This document shows positions 39,699-48,775 of a DNA stretch of 64,000 nucleotides, in pieces. The notes beneath the pieces are model-generated. The model was not told the DNA's origin. It saw only the letters and a list, made by a program, of their open reading frames with translations, and searched no databases. The DNA lies in NCBI RefSeq assembly GCF_006980705.1, contig NZ_SBHO01000001.1, positions 588,452-652,451 on the forward strand. The letters run 5' to 3'. A program made the position numbers and the translations under genes. This stretch comes from Tepidiphilus olei (GTDB lineage: Bacteria; Pseudomonadota; Gammaproteobacteria; Burkholderiales; Rhodocyclaceae). Position 1 is the stretch's first letter, and each line of letters starts with the position of its first letter.

Positions 39699-39968
39699 TC
39701 AGTCGCCGAGTTTCTCAGCCACGAAGTCGATGAGCGAACCCAGCGTGGCGAACGTGGTGCCGTCGATCTCGTCGTCGCCTATGGTGAAGTCGAAACGCTC
39801 TTCGAGGAGGTGGATCACGGCCAACACCCCCATCGAGTCGAGCTCGGGCACGGCCCCCAAAAGCGCGCTCTCGCGCCCCAGGGTCTGCAAGAGCTCCGGC
39901 GGCAATTCGAGCGCCTCGCCCAAGATTTCGCGCACTCTGCGTTCGACGTCCAAACCCATCCCCTTCAT
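39699..39968 (-). CDS. Acyl carrier protein of the ligase/decarboxylase module
   Basis: An 89-residue acyl carrier protein with the phosphopantetheine attachment site at Ser45 in the motif ELDSMG. It is acidic and helical as expected. It is divergent from the ligase, with 54 bases between start codons, and is clearly not the fatty-acid AcpP (different motif surroundings, no fab genes nearby). Carrier proteins accompany the exosortase-A-associated ligase and decarboxylase in other betaproteobacteria. The ATG at 39968 has GAGG six bases upstream. The partner substrate is unknown. Confidence 0.85.
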   Translation of the reverse strand: MKGMGLDVERRVREILGEALELPPELLQTLGRESALLGAVPELDSMGVLAVIHLLEERFDFTIGDDEIDGTTFATLGSLIDFVAEKLGD

Positions 39969-39998
39969 GCATCCTCGCCCGGATGTGGCGAAACGATG

Positions 39999-40004
39999 AT
40001 TATA
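39999..40004 (-). promoter_or_regulatory. Consensus -10 (TATAAT) for the ACP gene
   Basis: A perfect TATAAT on the minus strand lies 30 bases before the ACP start codon in the 54-base divergent gap. There is no clear -35. The plus-strand ligase probably uses a site overlapping the same gap, which would make the two directions interdependent. Confidence 0.35.
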
Positions 40005-40022
40005 ACGGGAGGTCGCACCGCG

Positions 40023-41618
40023 ATGCATCCACCGCTCCTGCTGTGGCATCTGCCACGGTACCACGCCGAACGTCGCCCCGAAGCGCGGGCGCTCACTTCC
40101 GGTAACGAACATCTCACCTACGCCCGGCTCGCGCGGGAGATCGAACGCTGCGCCGCGGCGCTGCAATCGCTGGGTATTCGGCGCGGCGATCGCGTCGCCG
40201 TCTGGCTCGACAAACGACCCGAGACGGTCATCTCCTGTTTCGGCGCAGCCGCCGCCGGCGCCATCTTCGTGCCGATCAATCCGCTCCTCAAGGCCGAGCA
40301 GGTGCACTATCTGCTGCGCGACAGCGGCGCGCGCTGCCTTGTCACCGCCCCGACGCGGCTGCGCACCCTGCTACCTTGGCCCGAAGGCATCGCACCGCTC
40401 GTGCTCGCCGTGGAGGAAGCGGGACAAAGTACGCCGCCCGAAGCCCGTTCCTATCATGAGTGCCTGGCGCAGGCCGGCACCTTCGCCGCGCCGTCCGCCA
40501 CGGAGCACGACGTCACCGCCATCCTCTACACTTCTGGCAGCACGGGACGCCCCAAAGGGGTGGTGCTGTCGCATCGCAATCTCGTCGCCGGCGCCCAATC
40601 GGTGGCGAGCTATCTGGAAAATTCTCCCGACGACGTACTGCTCGCGGCGCTGCCGCTCTCGTTCGATGCGGGATTTTCCCAGCTCACCACGGCTTTCTGC
40701 GCCGGGGCGCGCGTGGTGCTGCTCAACTACCTGCTGCCCGTCGACGTGCTGCGCACCCTGGAGCGCGAGCACGTCACGGGGCTCACCGCCGTGCCGCCGC
40801 TGTGGGTGGCGCTCGCCGAGCTCGACTGGCCGGCCTCCGTCGCCGCCCATCTGCGCTATTTCGCCAATACCGGCGGAAAACTGCCGCGGCGCACGCTCGA
40901 GCGCTTGCGCGCCCTCGCGCCTCAAGCCAAACCCTACCTCATGTACGGCCTCACGGAAGCCTTCCGCGCCACGTACCTGCCGCCGGAAGAGATCGACCGC
41001 CACCCGGATTCGATCGGCCGCGCCATCCCCAACGCCGAAGTGTTCGTACTGCGCGACGACGGCACCCCCTGCGCCCCGCGCGAAGTGGGTGAGATCGTCC
41101 AGCGCGGCCCCCTGGTGGCGCAGGGCTACTGGAACGACCCCGAGCGCACTGCCGAGCGTTTCCGACCCTTGCCCGCCGCCGTCGATCCGCGCCCGGCGCA
41201 AGTGCCGGCGCGCGAGTGGGCGGTGTTCTCCGGGGACTACGGCTGGATCGATGAAGAGGGTTACCTCTACTTCGCCGGGCGACGCGACGAGATGATCAAG
41301 ACCTCCGGCTACCGCGTCAGCCCCACCGAGATCGAAGAGGCGCTCGTCGCCTCCGGGCTCGTGCGCGAGTGCTGCGCCTGCGGGCTGGAAGACGAGCGGC
41401 TCGGCCAGATCATCGCCGTGGCGCTGCAACCGGCGGTCGAACCCTTCGATCCGGAAACCTTGCGTCGACATTGCCGCCAGCACCTGCCCCCCTACCAGGT
41501 ACCACACGTCTTCCTCGTGTCCGATCACCCACTGCCGCGCAACCCCAACGGCAAGCTCGACCGCCCGGCGATCCGCGAACGGCTCGCCCGGCACCACAAG
41601 ACCAAGATGCACCCATGA
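40023..41618 (+). CDS. AMP-forming acyl ligase, exosortase A-associated type
   Basis: A 531-residue ANL-superfamily adenylating enzyme: P-loop YTSGSTGRPKGVVLSHRNL, YGLTEAFRATYLPPEEID, the hinge region GRRDEMIKTSGYRVSPTEIE and the catalytic-lysine segment NPNGKLDR. The stretch LPLSFDAGFSQLTTAF, LNYLLPVDVLR and YGLTEAFRATYLPP is characteristic of the family annotated as acyl-CoA ligase, exosortase A system-associated. The ATG is nine bases after GGGAGGT. The divergent ACP and overlapping decarboxylase suggest that it loads an acyl or aminoacyl group onto the ACP. Substrate not known. Confidence 0.88.
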   Translation: MHPPLLLWHLPRYHAERRPEARALTSGNEHLTYARLAREIERCAAALQSLGIRRGDRVAVWLDKRPETVISCFGAAAAGAIFVPINPLLKAEQVHYLLRDSGARCLVTAPTRLRTLLPWPEGIAPLVLAVEEAGQSTPPEARSYHECLAQAGTFAAPSATEHDVTAILYTSGSTGRPKGVVLSHRNLVAGAQSVASYLENSPDDVLLAALPLSFDAGFSQLTTAFCAGARVVLLNYLLPVDVLRTLEREHVTGLTAVPPLWVALAELDWPASVAAHLRYFANTGGKLPRRTLERLRALAPQAKPYLMYGLTEAFRATYLPPEEIDRHPDSIGRAIPNAEVFVLRDDGTPCAPREVGEIVQRGPLVAQGYWNDPERTAERFRPLPAAVDPRPAQVPAREWAVFSGDYGWIDEEGYLYFAGRRDEMIKTSGYRVSPTEIEEALVASGLVRECCACGLEDERLGQIIAVALQPAVEPFDPETLRRHCRQHLPPYQVPHVFLVSDHPLPRNPNGKLDRPAIRERLARHHKTKMHP

Positions 41619-42844
41619 CCCCGGAACACGCGCCGATGAACGAATTCCCCGTCGACGCGCACGGTGAGCTCACCGTGGGCGGCCTGCCGCTCACCCGGCT
41701 TGCCGAGCGCGTCGGCCGCACGCCTTTCTACGCCTACGACCGAAGCCGGATAGGTGCGCGCGTGGCCCGCGTGCGCGCGGCGATCGGCCCCGAGGTGCGC
41801 CTGCACTATGCCCTCAAGGCCAATCCCTTCCCGCCGCTCGTGGCGCTGCTCGCGCGCGAGACCGACGGGTTCGACGTCGCCTCCGCCGGCGAGATGGCGC
41901 TCGCGCTCGACTGCGGCATGCCAGCCGAGCGCATCGCCTTCGCTGGTCCGGGCAAGCGGGAGGAAGAACTGCGCCAAGCGCTGGCCGCAGGGATCACGAT
42001 CACCCTCGAATCCGAACGCGAACTGTCGCGCGTGCTCGCCCACGCCGAGTCGCTCGGCATCGCACCGCACCTCGCGCTGCGGCTCAATCCCGATTTCGAG
42101 CTCAAGCGCGCCGGCATGAAGATGGGTGGCGGAGCCAAACCCTTCGGCATCGACCTCGAGCGCGCCCCGGTCGTACTCGAATCTCTGCATGCCGCCGGCC
42201 TTGCCCTCGAGGGGTTGCACCTCTACGCCGGCTCGCAGATCCTGGATGCCGCAGCGCTCGTGGCCGTGCAGCGTGCCGCCTTCGAGCGCCTCGTCCGGCT
42301 TGCCGAGCAGCTGCCTGCACCGCCGCGCTGGCTCAACCTCGGCGGCGGCTTCGGCATCCCTTATTTTCCCGGCGAGCAGCCCCTCGCACTCGAACCGGTG
42401 GGCGAAAACCTGCGCGCGCTCGCCGCCGAGCTGCACCGTCTCCTGCCCTCGACCGAACTCGTCATCGAACTGGGGCGCTACCTCGTAGGCGAAGCGGGTC
42501 TCTACGTCTGCCGCGTGCTCGACAAGAAACGCTCGCGCGACACGACGTTTCTCGTGGTCGACGGCGGCCTGCACCAGCATCTGGCCGCGAGCGGCAACTT
42601 CGGTCAAGTGATCCGCAAAAACTACCCCGTGGCGATCGGCAACAAGATGCACCTGCCGGCGAGCGAACGGGTCACCGTGGTTGGGCCGCTGTGCACCCCC
42701 CTCGACATCCTCGCTCAGGAGGTGCCGTTACCGCTGGCCGAACCTGGTGATCTCTTCGTGGTCTATCAATCCGGCGCCTACGGCGCGAGCGCAAGTCCTC
42801 GCGCCTTCCTCTCCCATCCCGACGTGATCGAAACCCTCGTATAA
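41615..42844 (+). CDS. Fold III PLP-dependent decarboxylase, exosortase A-associated type
   Basis: A 409-residue alanine-racemase-fold decarboxylase related to diaminopimelate and ornithine decarboxylases. The PLP lysine is Lys68 in LHYALKANPFP. Other features are NPDFELKRAGMKMGGG, the phosphate-binding LNLGGGFGIPYFPGE, ELGRYLVGEAG and the C-terminal CTPLDIL and YQSGAYGASASPRAF that complete the dimer site. Sequence features fit the exosortase-A-associated decarboxylase family rather than LysA. The ATG overlaps the ligase stop (ATGA). Together with an ACP and a ligase it could decarboxylate an ACP-bound amino acid, as BtrK does in butirosin synthesis; this is inference. Confidence 0.87.
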   Translation: MTPEHAPMNEFPVDAHGELTVGGLPLTRLAERVGRTPFYAYDRSRIGARVARVRAAIGPEVRLHYALKANPFPPLVALLARETDGFDVASAGEMALALDCGMPAERIAFAGPGKREEELRQALAAGITITLESERELSRVLAHAESLGIAPHLALRLNPDFELKRAGMKMGGGAKPFGIDLERAPVVLESLHAAGLALEGLHLYAGSQILDAAALVAVQRAAFERLVRLAEQLPAPPRWLNLGGGFGIPYFPGEQPLALEPVGENLRALAAELHRLLPSTELVIELGRYLVGEAGLYVCRVLDKKRSRDTTFLVVDGGLHQHLAASGNFGQVIRKNYPVAIGNKMHLPASERVTVVGPLCTPLDILAQEVPLPLAEPGDLFVVYQSGAYGASASPRAFLSHPDVIETLV

Positions 42845-42845
42845 A

Positions 42846-43514
42846 ATGAAACGAACACTCCCTTTTCCGTTGCCCGATGGCGACGACGCGCTCTTTTGTT
42901 TGGTTCGCCACGGCGAAACCGACTGGAACCGCGAGAAGCGCATCCAGGGGCATCTCGACGTGCCCCTCAACGACACCGGCCGCCGCCAGGCGCTGGCGGT
43001 GCGCCGTGCCCTTGCCGGAATCCCCTTTGCCGCGCACTACGCGAGCGACCTCGCGCGCACGCTCGAAACCGCCCGCCTCATTCTCGGCGAAGACGCGTCC
43101 CTTCAGCCCCATCCGGGCCTGCGCGAGCGACACTGCGGCCACTTCCAGGGGCTCTTGCCCGAAGAAGCCGAACGGCTCGATCCTCATGGTTATGCCCGCT
43201 ACGCGAGCCGAGACCCTCACTATCGACCGGTCGGCGGCGAAGCGCTCAGCGAAACGTTCGCCCGCATCGGCCGCACGCTCGACGAACTCGCCCGCGCCCA
43301 TCGCGGCGAAGCCGTGCTCATCGTCACGCACGGCGGCGTGCTCGATGCCGTGCGTCGGCACGTCGAGGGACTGCCACTCGAGCGCAAGCGCGACTTCCCC
43401 ATCCCCAACTGCGGCCTGTCGTGGGTACGCTGGGGGCGAACGCGCGAGATCCTCGCCTGGGCCGAGACCTCGCACCTCGAAGCGCCGGCGCGCGACGAGA
43501 TCGCCGCCATGTGA
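42846..43514 (+). CDS. Histidine phosphatase family protein
   Basis: A 222-residue phosphoglycerate-mutase-fold phosphatase with the catalytic LVRHGETDWN (His22), the arginine in SDLARTLETA, and the second histidine in VTHGGVLDAV. The lack of the long dPGM insertions suggests a phosphatase such as GpmB or CobC type. One base separates it from the decarboxylase stop, so it is very likely part of that operon. A small-molecule phosphatase step in the module is possible; substrate unknown. Confidence 0.82.
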   Translation: MKRTLPFPLPDGDDALFCLVRHGETDWNREKRIQGHLDVPLNDTGRRQALAVRRALAGIPFAAHYASDLARTLETARLILGEDASLQPHPGLRERHCGHFQGLLPEEAERLDPHGYARYASRDPHYRPVGGEALSETFARIGRTLDELARAHRGEAVLIVTHGGVLDAVRRHVEGLPLERKRDFPIPNCGLSWVRWGRTREILAWAETSHLEAPARDEIAAM

Positions 43515-43527
43515 TCGTGGCGCCCCA

Positions 43528-43536
43528 TGCTAGAAT
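43528..43536 (+). promoter_or_regulatory. Candidate extended -10 promoter for glyA
   Basis: TGCTAGAAT is an extended -10 (TGn then TAGAAT) 32 bases before the glyA ATG, just after the phosphatase stop. No convincing -35 at 17 bases. It would separate glyA-nrdR-ribD from the upstream module. Confidence 0.38.
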
Positions 43537-43568
43537 TTCCCGTTTCCGAACCCCGACGGAGTCCCCCC

Positions 43569-44819
43569 ATGTTCCGCAAAGCCGATGGCCTCGCCCAGGT
43601 CGACCCGGAGCTCTTCGCCGCGATCGAAGCCGAAAACCGCCGGCAGGAAGAGCACATCGAACTCATCGCCTCCGAAAACTACGTCTCCTATGCCGTCATG
43701 CAGGCGCAGGGCTCGCAGCTCACCAACAAGTACGCCGAGGGTTATCCCGGCAAGCGCTACTACGGCGGTTGCGAACACGTCGACGTCATCGAGCGGCTGG
43801 CCATCGAGCGGCTGAAGAAACTCTTCGGCGCGGAAGCGGCCAACGTGCAGCCCCACTCGGGCTCACAGGCCAATCAGGCGGTGCTCATGGCCTTCGCCAA
43901 GCCCGGCGACACCATCATGGGCATGAGCCTGGCCGAAGGAGGGCACCTCACGCACGGCATGCCGCTCAACCTCTCGGGCAAATGGTTCAACGTCGTCGCC
44001 TACGGGCTCGACGAACGCGAGGAGATCGACTACGACCGCATGGAGCGGCTGGCCCACGAACACAAACCCAAGATCATCGTCGCCGGGGCCTCGGCCTATT
44101 CTCTGCGCATCGACTGGGAGCGTTTCGCCAAGGTCGCCCGCGATGTGGGCGCAATCTTCTGGGTCGACATGGCCCACTACGCCGGTCTCATCGCCGCCGG
44201 TTTCTATCCCAATCCCGTACCGCACGCCGACGTCGTCACCTCCACCACGCACAAAACGCTGCGCGGGCCGCGCGGCGGCGTCATCCTCATGAAAGCCGAA
44301 CACGAAAAGGCGATCAACTCCGCCATCTTCCCCGGTCTGCAGGGCGGCCCGCTCGTGCACGTCATCGCCGCCAAGGCCGTTGCCTTCAAGGAGGCCATGA
44401 GTCCCGAATTCAAGCGCTATCAGGAACAGGTCGTGCTCAACGCCCAGGTGATGGCGCGGGTGCTGGGGGAAGAGCGGGGGCTGCGCATCGTCTCCGGGCG
44501 CACCGAGTCGCACCTCTTCCTCGTCGACCTGCGTCCCAAGGGCGTCACCGGCAAGGACGCCGAAGCGGCGCTGGGGCGGGCCCACATCACGGTCAACAAG
44601 AACGCCATTCCCAACGACCCGGAAAAACCCATGGTCACCTCGGGCATCCGCATCGGCACCCCGGCCATGACCACCCGCGGGTTCAGCGAACTCGAAGCCG
44701 AACGGGTGGCGCACCTCATCGCCGACGTGCTCGAAGCGCCCAACGACGAAACCGTGCTCGCCCGGGTACGGGAACAAGTGGCCGATCTCTGCCGCCGTTT
44801 CCCCGTCTACGAGCCTTGA
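43569..44819 (+). CDS. glyA: Serine hydroxymethyltransferase GlyA
   Basis: A 416-residue PLP enzyme that interconverts serine and glycine and charges tetrahydrofolate. The PLP lysine is Lys229 in [14 protein letters not shown]; the N-terminal [10 protein letters not shown] and [15 protein letters not shown] are fully conserved. The ATG follows CGGAG at eight bases. glyA-nrdR-ribD is the usual betaproteobacterial order. Confidence 0.97.
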   Translation: MFRKADGLAQVDPELFAAIEAENRRQEEHIELIASENYVSYAVMQAQGSQLTNKYAEGYPGKRYYGGCEHVDVIERLAIERLKKLFGAEAANVQPHSGSQANQAVLMAFAKPGDTIMGMSLAEGGHLTHGMPLNLSGKWFNVVAYGLDEREEIDYDRMERLAHEHKPKIIVAGASAYSLRIDWERFAKVARDVGAIFWVDMAHYAGLIAAGFYPNPVPHADVVTSTTHKTLRGPRGGVILMKAEHEKAINSAIFPGLQGGPLVHVIAAKAVAFKEAMSPEFKRYQEQVVLNAQVMARVLGEERGLRIVSGRTESHLFLVDLRPKGVTGKDAEAALGRAHITVNKNAIPNDPEKPMVTSGIRIGTPAMTTRGFSELEAERVAHLIADVLEAPNDETVLARVREQVADLCRRFPVYEP

Positions 44820-44831
44820 TTTTCCTCCGCG

Positions 44832-45344
44832 ATGAAATGCCCTTTTTGTGGTGACACGGACACCCAGGTGCTCGACACGCGTGAGGGCGAAGACGGCAGC
44901 GTCGTGCGCCGTCGTCGCCGCTGCGCCAACTGCCAGCGCCGTTTCACCACCTATGAGCGGGTCGACCTCAAGCCCCCGGTCGTCGTCAAGCGCGACGGCT
45001 CGCGCGAGGACTTCGACCGGGAAAAGCTCGCCGCCAGTCTGCGGCTGGCCTTGCGCAAGCGTCCCGTGCCCGCCGAGACGATCGAACACACGATCGAGCG
45101 CATCGAAGCGGAGCTCTTGTCGAGCGGCGCGAGCGAAGTCCCCAGTACCGTGATCGGCGAAATGGTGATGGAAGCCTTGAAGCGCCTCGACAAAGTCGCC
45201 TACGTGCGCTTCGCTTCGGTCTACCTCAACTTCGAGGACGTCGGCAAGTTCGCCGAGCTCATCCGCGACGTGCAGGCGAGCGCCCGACGCAAGCGCAGCG
45301 AGAAGAACACCGACGACGATGCCGCCGACCTCGTCCGTTCCTGA
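44832..45344 (+). CDS. nrdR: Transcriptional repressor NrdR
   Basis: A 170-residue repressor of ribonucleotide reductase genes. The zinc ribbon uses Cys3, Cys6, Cys31 and Cys34 (CPFC and CANC), followed by RRFTTYER and an ATP-cone (about 49-139, [17 protein letters not shown]) that senses ATP/dATP. No nrd genes or obvious NrdR boxes occur in the window. Its 3' end overlaps ribD by 26 bases. Confidence 0.96.
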   Translation: MKCPFCGDTDTQVLDTREGEDGSVVRRRRRCANCQRRFTTYERVDLKPPVVVKRDGSREDFDREKLAASLRLALRKRPVPAETIEHTIERIEAELLSSGASEVPSTVIGEMVMEALKRLDKVAYVRFASVYLNFEDVGKFAELIRDVQASARRKRSEKNTDDDAADLVRS

Positions 45345-46431
45345 CGCCCCGTACTGGATGCGCCGGGCGCTACGGCTCGCGCGCAAAGGGCTGGAGACCA
45401 CCACGCCCAATCCGCGCGTCGGTTGCGTCATCGTCTCCCCCGACGGACGGCTGCTCGGCGAAGGATGGCACGAGCGCGCCGGCGAGCCGCACGCCGAGAT
45501 CCACGCCTTGCGCCAGGCCGGAGCGGCCGCACGCGGCGCCACGTGCTACGTCACGCTCGAACCCTGCAGCCATCATGGCCGCACTCCACCCTGTGCCGAC
45601 GCCCTCATCGCCGCTGGCGTAGGGCGCGTCGTCGTCGCCCTACAAGACCCAAATCCCCGCGTGGCCGGCAAAGGAATCGAACGACTGCGCGAGGCCGGCA
45701 TCCCCGTCGACGTCGGGCTATGCGCCGCGGAATCCGCCGAGCTCAACCGGGGTTTTCTCACCCGCATGACCCAGGGCCGCCCCTGGTTTCGCCTGAAGAC
45801 CGCCGCCACGCTCGACGGGCGCACGGCACTCGCCGACGGGCGCAGCCGCTGGATCACGGGCGAAGCCGCCCGGCGCGACGTCCACCGCTGGCGCGCCCGC
45901 TCCTGCCTCGTCCTCACGACGATCGCCACCGTGCTCGCCGACGATCCTGAGCTCACGGTGCGCCACGTCCCCTGCCGGCGGACACCGCACCGCGCCGTGC
46001 TCGATAGTCTTCTACGCCTGCCCGAATCCGCCCGCCTGCTGCACGGCGAGCCGGTGTGGATTTTCACGGTTAGGGAAGACGTGGAGAAACGCGCCCGGCT
46101 CGAAGCCCGCGGCCACCGGGTCGTCAGGCTACCGGCCGACGCCGCGGGGCGTGTCGCACTCGAAGCGCTCGCGCAGTGGCTAGGAGCGCACGACATCAAC
46201 GAAGTTCTGATCGAAGCCGGTGCCACGGCGAACGCCGCGTTCCTTGCCGCCGGTCTCGTCGACGAATGGCTGCACTACGCCGCCCCTTGCGTGTTGGGTA
46301 ATGGCGCGCGCGGTCTCTTTGCGCTGCCCGAACCGGCCACGCTCGCTCTAGCGCCCCGCTTTCGCCTGCAAGAAACGAAACGCCTCGGTGAAGACCTACG
46401 CCTGCGCCTGCGCCCCGCAGACCGGGCATGA
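45319..46431 (+). CDS. ribD: Bifunctional riboflavin deaminase/reductase RibD
   Basis: A 370-residue enzyme for the second and third steps of riboflavin synthesis. The deaminase zinc site is His58/Glu60 (HAEIHAL) with Cys83 and Cys92 ([11 protein letters not shown]). The C-terminal reductase domain has [13 protein letters not shown] and the NADPH-binding [18 protein letters not shown]. The start is inside nrdR. The remaining rib genes that often follow are not here; instead the gene runs into the convergent moeB, overlapping it by 36 bases. Confidence 0.95.
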   Translation: MPPTSSVPDAPYWMRRALRLARKGLETTTPNPRVGCVIVSPDGRLLGEGWHERAGEPHAEIHALRQAGAAARGATCYVTLEPCSHHGRTPPCADALIAAGVGRVVVALQDPNPRVAGKGIERLREAGIPVDVGLCAAESAELNRGFLTRMTQGRPWFRLKTAATLDGRTALADGRSRWITGEAARRDVHRWRARSCLVLTTIATVLADDPELTVRHVPCRRTPHRAVLDSLLRLPESARLLHGEPVWIFTVREDVEKRARLEARGHRVVRLPADAAGRVALEALAQWLGAHDINEVLIEAGATANAAFLAAGLVDEWLHYAAPCVLGNGARGLFALPEPATLALAPRFRLQETKRLGEDLRLRLRPADRA

Positions 46432-47154
46432 AGGGTCGCGCGCCACGTTCAAGGTGCGCCACTGCATCGTCAAGGCATCGAAGAGCACGAGCCGGTCGGA
46501 AAGCGCCGCCCCCAGCCCCGCAAGCCACTTGATCGCCTCGGCGGCGAGCGCCGTGCCGATGAGGCCAGTGAGCGGCGCGAACACGCCCATCACGGCGCAG
46601 CGCAGCTCCTCGTCCTCGGCCTCTTCGGGGAAAAGGCAGCGATAGCACGCCCCGCCCTGCCCTATCCGGTCGAACACGGCGAGCTGCCCCGAGAAACGGA
46701 TCGCCGAGCCGGAAAAAAGGGGTTTCCCCGCTGCCACACAAGCGCGGTTGACGGCGTGGCGCGTGGGAAAGTTGTCGCTGCAATCGAGTACCAGATCGGC
46801 CTCCGCCACCGCCTGCGCCAGACGATCCCCTTCGAGCCGCGCCTGCAGCGGCACCACCTCGACCAGTGGATTGACGCGGGCAAGCGCCGCCCGCGCCGCC
46901 AGCACCTTGGGCTGACCGACCGAGGTTGCATCGTAGAGCGTCTGGCGCTGCAGATTGGTCTCGTCGACCACGTCATCATCGGCCAGAAACAGCCGGCCGA
47001 TGCCGGCCGAGACGAGATACCACGCCGCCGGGCAACCCAAACCGCCCGCTCCGACGATCAATACCTTGCCCTGCCCGATGCGCTCCTGCCCTTCGATACC
47101 GATCTCGGGCAGGAGCAGATGCCGGCTGTAGCGCAGCAGCGCCGCGTCATCCAT
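46396..47154 (-). CDS. moeB: MoeB/ThiF-family sulfur-carrier adenylyltransferase
   Basis: A 252-residue E1-like enzyme that adenylates the C-terminus of a ubiquitin-fold sulfur carrier (MoaD or ThiS). Features are RYSRHLLLPEIGIEGQERI, the ATP loop GAGGLGCPAAWYL, RQTLYDATSVGQPK, CSDNFPTR and two zinc CxxC pairs (CYRC, CPVC). MoeB and ThiF cannot be cleanly separated by eye; the order gpmA-envC-ctpA-moeB is the common one in betaproteobacteria. ATG at 47154 is preferred over a GTG that overlaps the ctpA stop. Its 3' end overlaps ribD. Confidence 0.88.
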   Translation of the reverse strand: MDDAALLRYSRHLLLPEIGIEGQERIGQGKVLIVGAGGLGCPAAWYLVSAGIGRLFLADDDVVDETNLQRQTLYDATSVGQPKVLAARAALARVNPLVEVVPLQARLEGDRLAQAVAEADLVLDCSDNFPTRHAVNRACVAAGKPLFSGSAIRFSGQLAVFDRIGQGGACYRCLFPEEAEDEELRCAVMGVFAPLTGLIGTALAAEAIKWLAGLGAALSDRLVLFDALTMQWRTLNVARDPSCPVCGAQAQA

Positions 47155-47159
47155 CGTTC

Positions 47160-48605
47160 TCACTTCAGGGGCGCTTTTTCGCCCTGCTTGCTCACGGCGC
47201 CAGATGGTTCGGCGCTCACCGGAGCAGGTACGACCCCTTCACGCAACCACTTCAGCGCTGCCTGATATTGACGATCTTCGCTCGAACCAAACTCGAATCG
47301 GGGAGGCAGACTCGATTCTTCGGGCGAAGTCGATCCTTCGTCGGCACCAGTACCCACACCCTCCGAGCGTCCCGCGGGAGCACGTCTGACCCCATCGCGA
47401 TCGAGCTCGAGATGCTGCTGTAGATCGGCCTCACGCAGCGCACGAACCGATCCATTCTCGGTTTCCTCGACGACGAAATCCGGCTCGATGCCTTTGGCCT
47501 GGATGGAACGGCCGTTCGGCGTATAGTAAAGCGCGGTAGTCAGCTTGAGCGCTGCGCCGTTGTTGAGCGGGAGAATGGTTTGCACCGAACCCTTGCCGAA
47601 CGAGCGCGTTCCGAAGATCTTCGCCCGACCATGGTCCTGCAGCGCTCCGGCCACGATCTCGGAGGCCGAGGCGGAACCTGCATTGATCAAGACCACCATC
47701 GGCAAGGTTCGATATTCCGTTGGCAAACTGGCGAGATAATCGCGCTCCCGCGGCCCACGCAGATAGTCCGAGGGACGCACGCGGTATTCGCGCCGTGAAT
47801 CCGGCAAACGCCCCTCGGTCCTGACCACTACGGCATCCTCGGGCAGGAAGGCACCGGACACCCCGATCGCCGCATTGAGCAACCCACCCGGATCGTTACG
47901 CAGATCGAGAATCAATCCATCGACCGCCCCTTCCTGGCGCAGCTTGCTCAGGTGCTCGACGAGCATGGGGCCCGTGTTTTCTTGGAATTGGGTGATGCGC
48001 ACGTAGGCAATGGTATCGTCACGCGTGCTCCTGACGCTGCGCACGGTGATCACCTCGCGCGTGATCGTGAGCACGATGGGCTTGTCGACCTGCTCGCGTA
48101 CGATCGTGAGCGTCACCTTGGTACCGGGTTTGCCCCGCATGCGTTTGACCGCATCGCGCAAGCTCATCCCCTTGACTGGCGTCTCGTCGATTTTCACGAT
48201 CAGGTCACCCGTCTTGATCCCGGCACGAAACGCCGGAGTATCCTCGATCGGCGAGACCACTTTGACGAAGCCATCTTCCATGCCGACTTCGATTCCCAGG
48301 CCACCGAACTCGCCTTGGGTGCCGACCTGCAGCTCCTGGTATTCTTCCGGATCGAGATAGGCCGAATGGGGATCCAGGCCGCTCACCATGCCCCGGATCG
48401 CTTCGCTGATGAGCTTTTGATCCTCTACCGGCTCGACGTACGCCTTCTTGACTGCATCATAGACCTCGGCAAACGCCCTCAGGTCTTCCAGGGGCAAAGC
48501 GGAAGTGGCGTTACGCTCCGCCAAAGCCGAGAAATTGAACGTGAGCAACGCCCCGCCCACGATTCCAACCACCAACAGGGAAATCCGACTAATCCAGCGT
48601 CGCAT
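47160..48605 (-). CDS. ctpA: C-terminal processing peptidase CtpA (S41 family)
   Basis: A 481-residue periplasmic serine protease with an N-terminal membrane anchor or signal (5-30), a PDZ domain (about 95-180) and the S41 core. The catalytic Ser is about residue 313 in GSASASEI, the general-base Lys338 in FGKGSVQ, with Gln342 completing the site. A Ser/Glu/Gly-rich tail follows. Such peptidases tune peptidoglycan hydrolases and act on incompletely folded periplasmic proteins, which fits its partner envC upstream. ATG at 48605 follows GAGGTGAG. Confidence 0.94.
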   Translation of the reverse strand: MRRWISRISLLVVGIVGGALLTFNFSALAERNATSALPLEDLRAFAEVYDAVKKAYVEPVEDQKLISEAIRGMVSGLDPHSAYLDPEEYQELQVGTQGEFGGLGIEVGMEDGFVKVVSPIEDTPAFRAGIKTGDLIVKIDETPVKGMSLRDAVKRMRGKPGTKVTLTIVREQVDKPIVLTITREVITVRSVRSTRDDTIAYVRITQFQENTGPMLVEHLSKLRQEGAVDGLILDLRNDPGGLLNAAIGVSGAFLPEDAVVVRTEGRLPDSRREYRVRPSDYLRGPRERDYLASLPTEYRTLPMVVLINAGSASASEIVAGALQDHGRAKIFGTRSFGKGSVQTILPLNNGAALKLTTALYYTPNGRSIQAKGIEPDFVVEETENGSVRALREADLQQHLELDRDGVRRAPAGRSEGVGTGADEGSTSPEESSLPPRFEFGSSEDRQYQAALKWLREGVVPAPVSAEPSGAVSKQGEKAPLK

Positions 48606-48775
48606 TCGACTCACCTCGATCGAGTGGGAGCCTCGAATGACCTACTGCCTGGCCGCATGGCACGGTGCTCCGATGCTCGGTTGCTCGCCCTTCCATTCGA
48701 TGGGTCTTGCATTCCGTGCGCCGGGCTCCTTGCTCTGCAACCGCTCGTGACGGTTTTTCGAGGCACCCGAGTGTA

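Noticed and set aside
48606..48775. Possible small gene or regulatory RNA between envC and ctpA
   Set aside because: No reading frame with a ribosome site, no stable hairpin with T-run, and no recognisable promoter.
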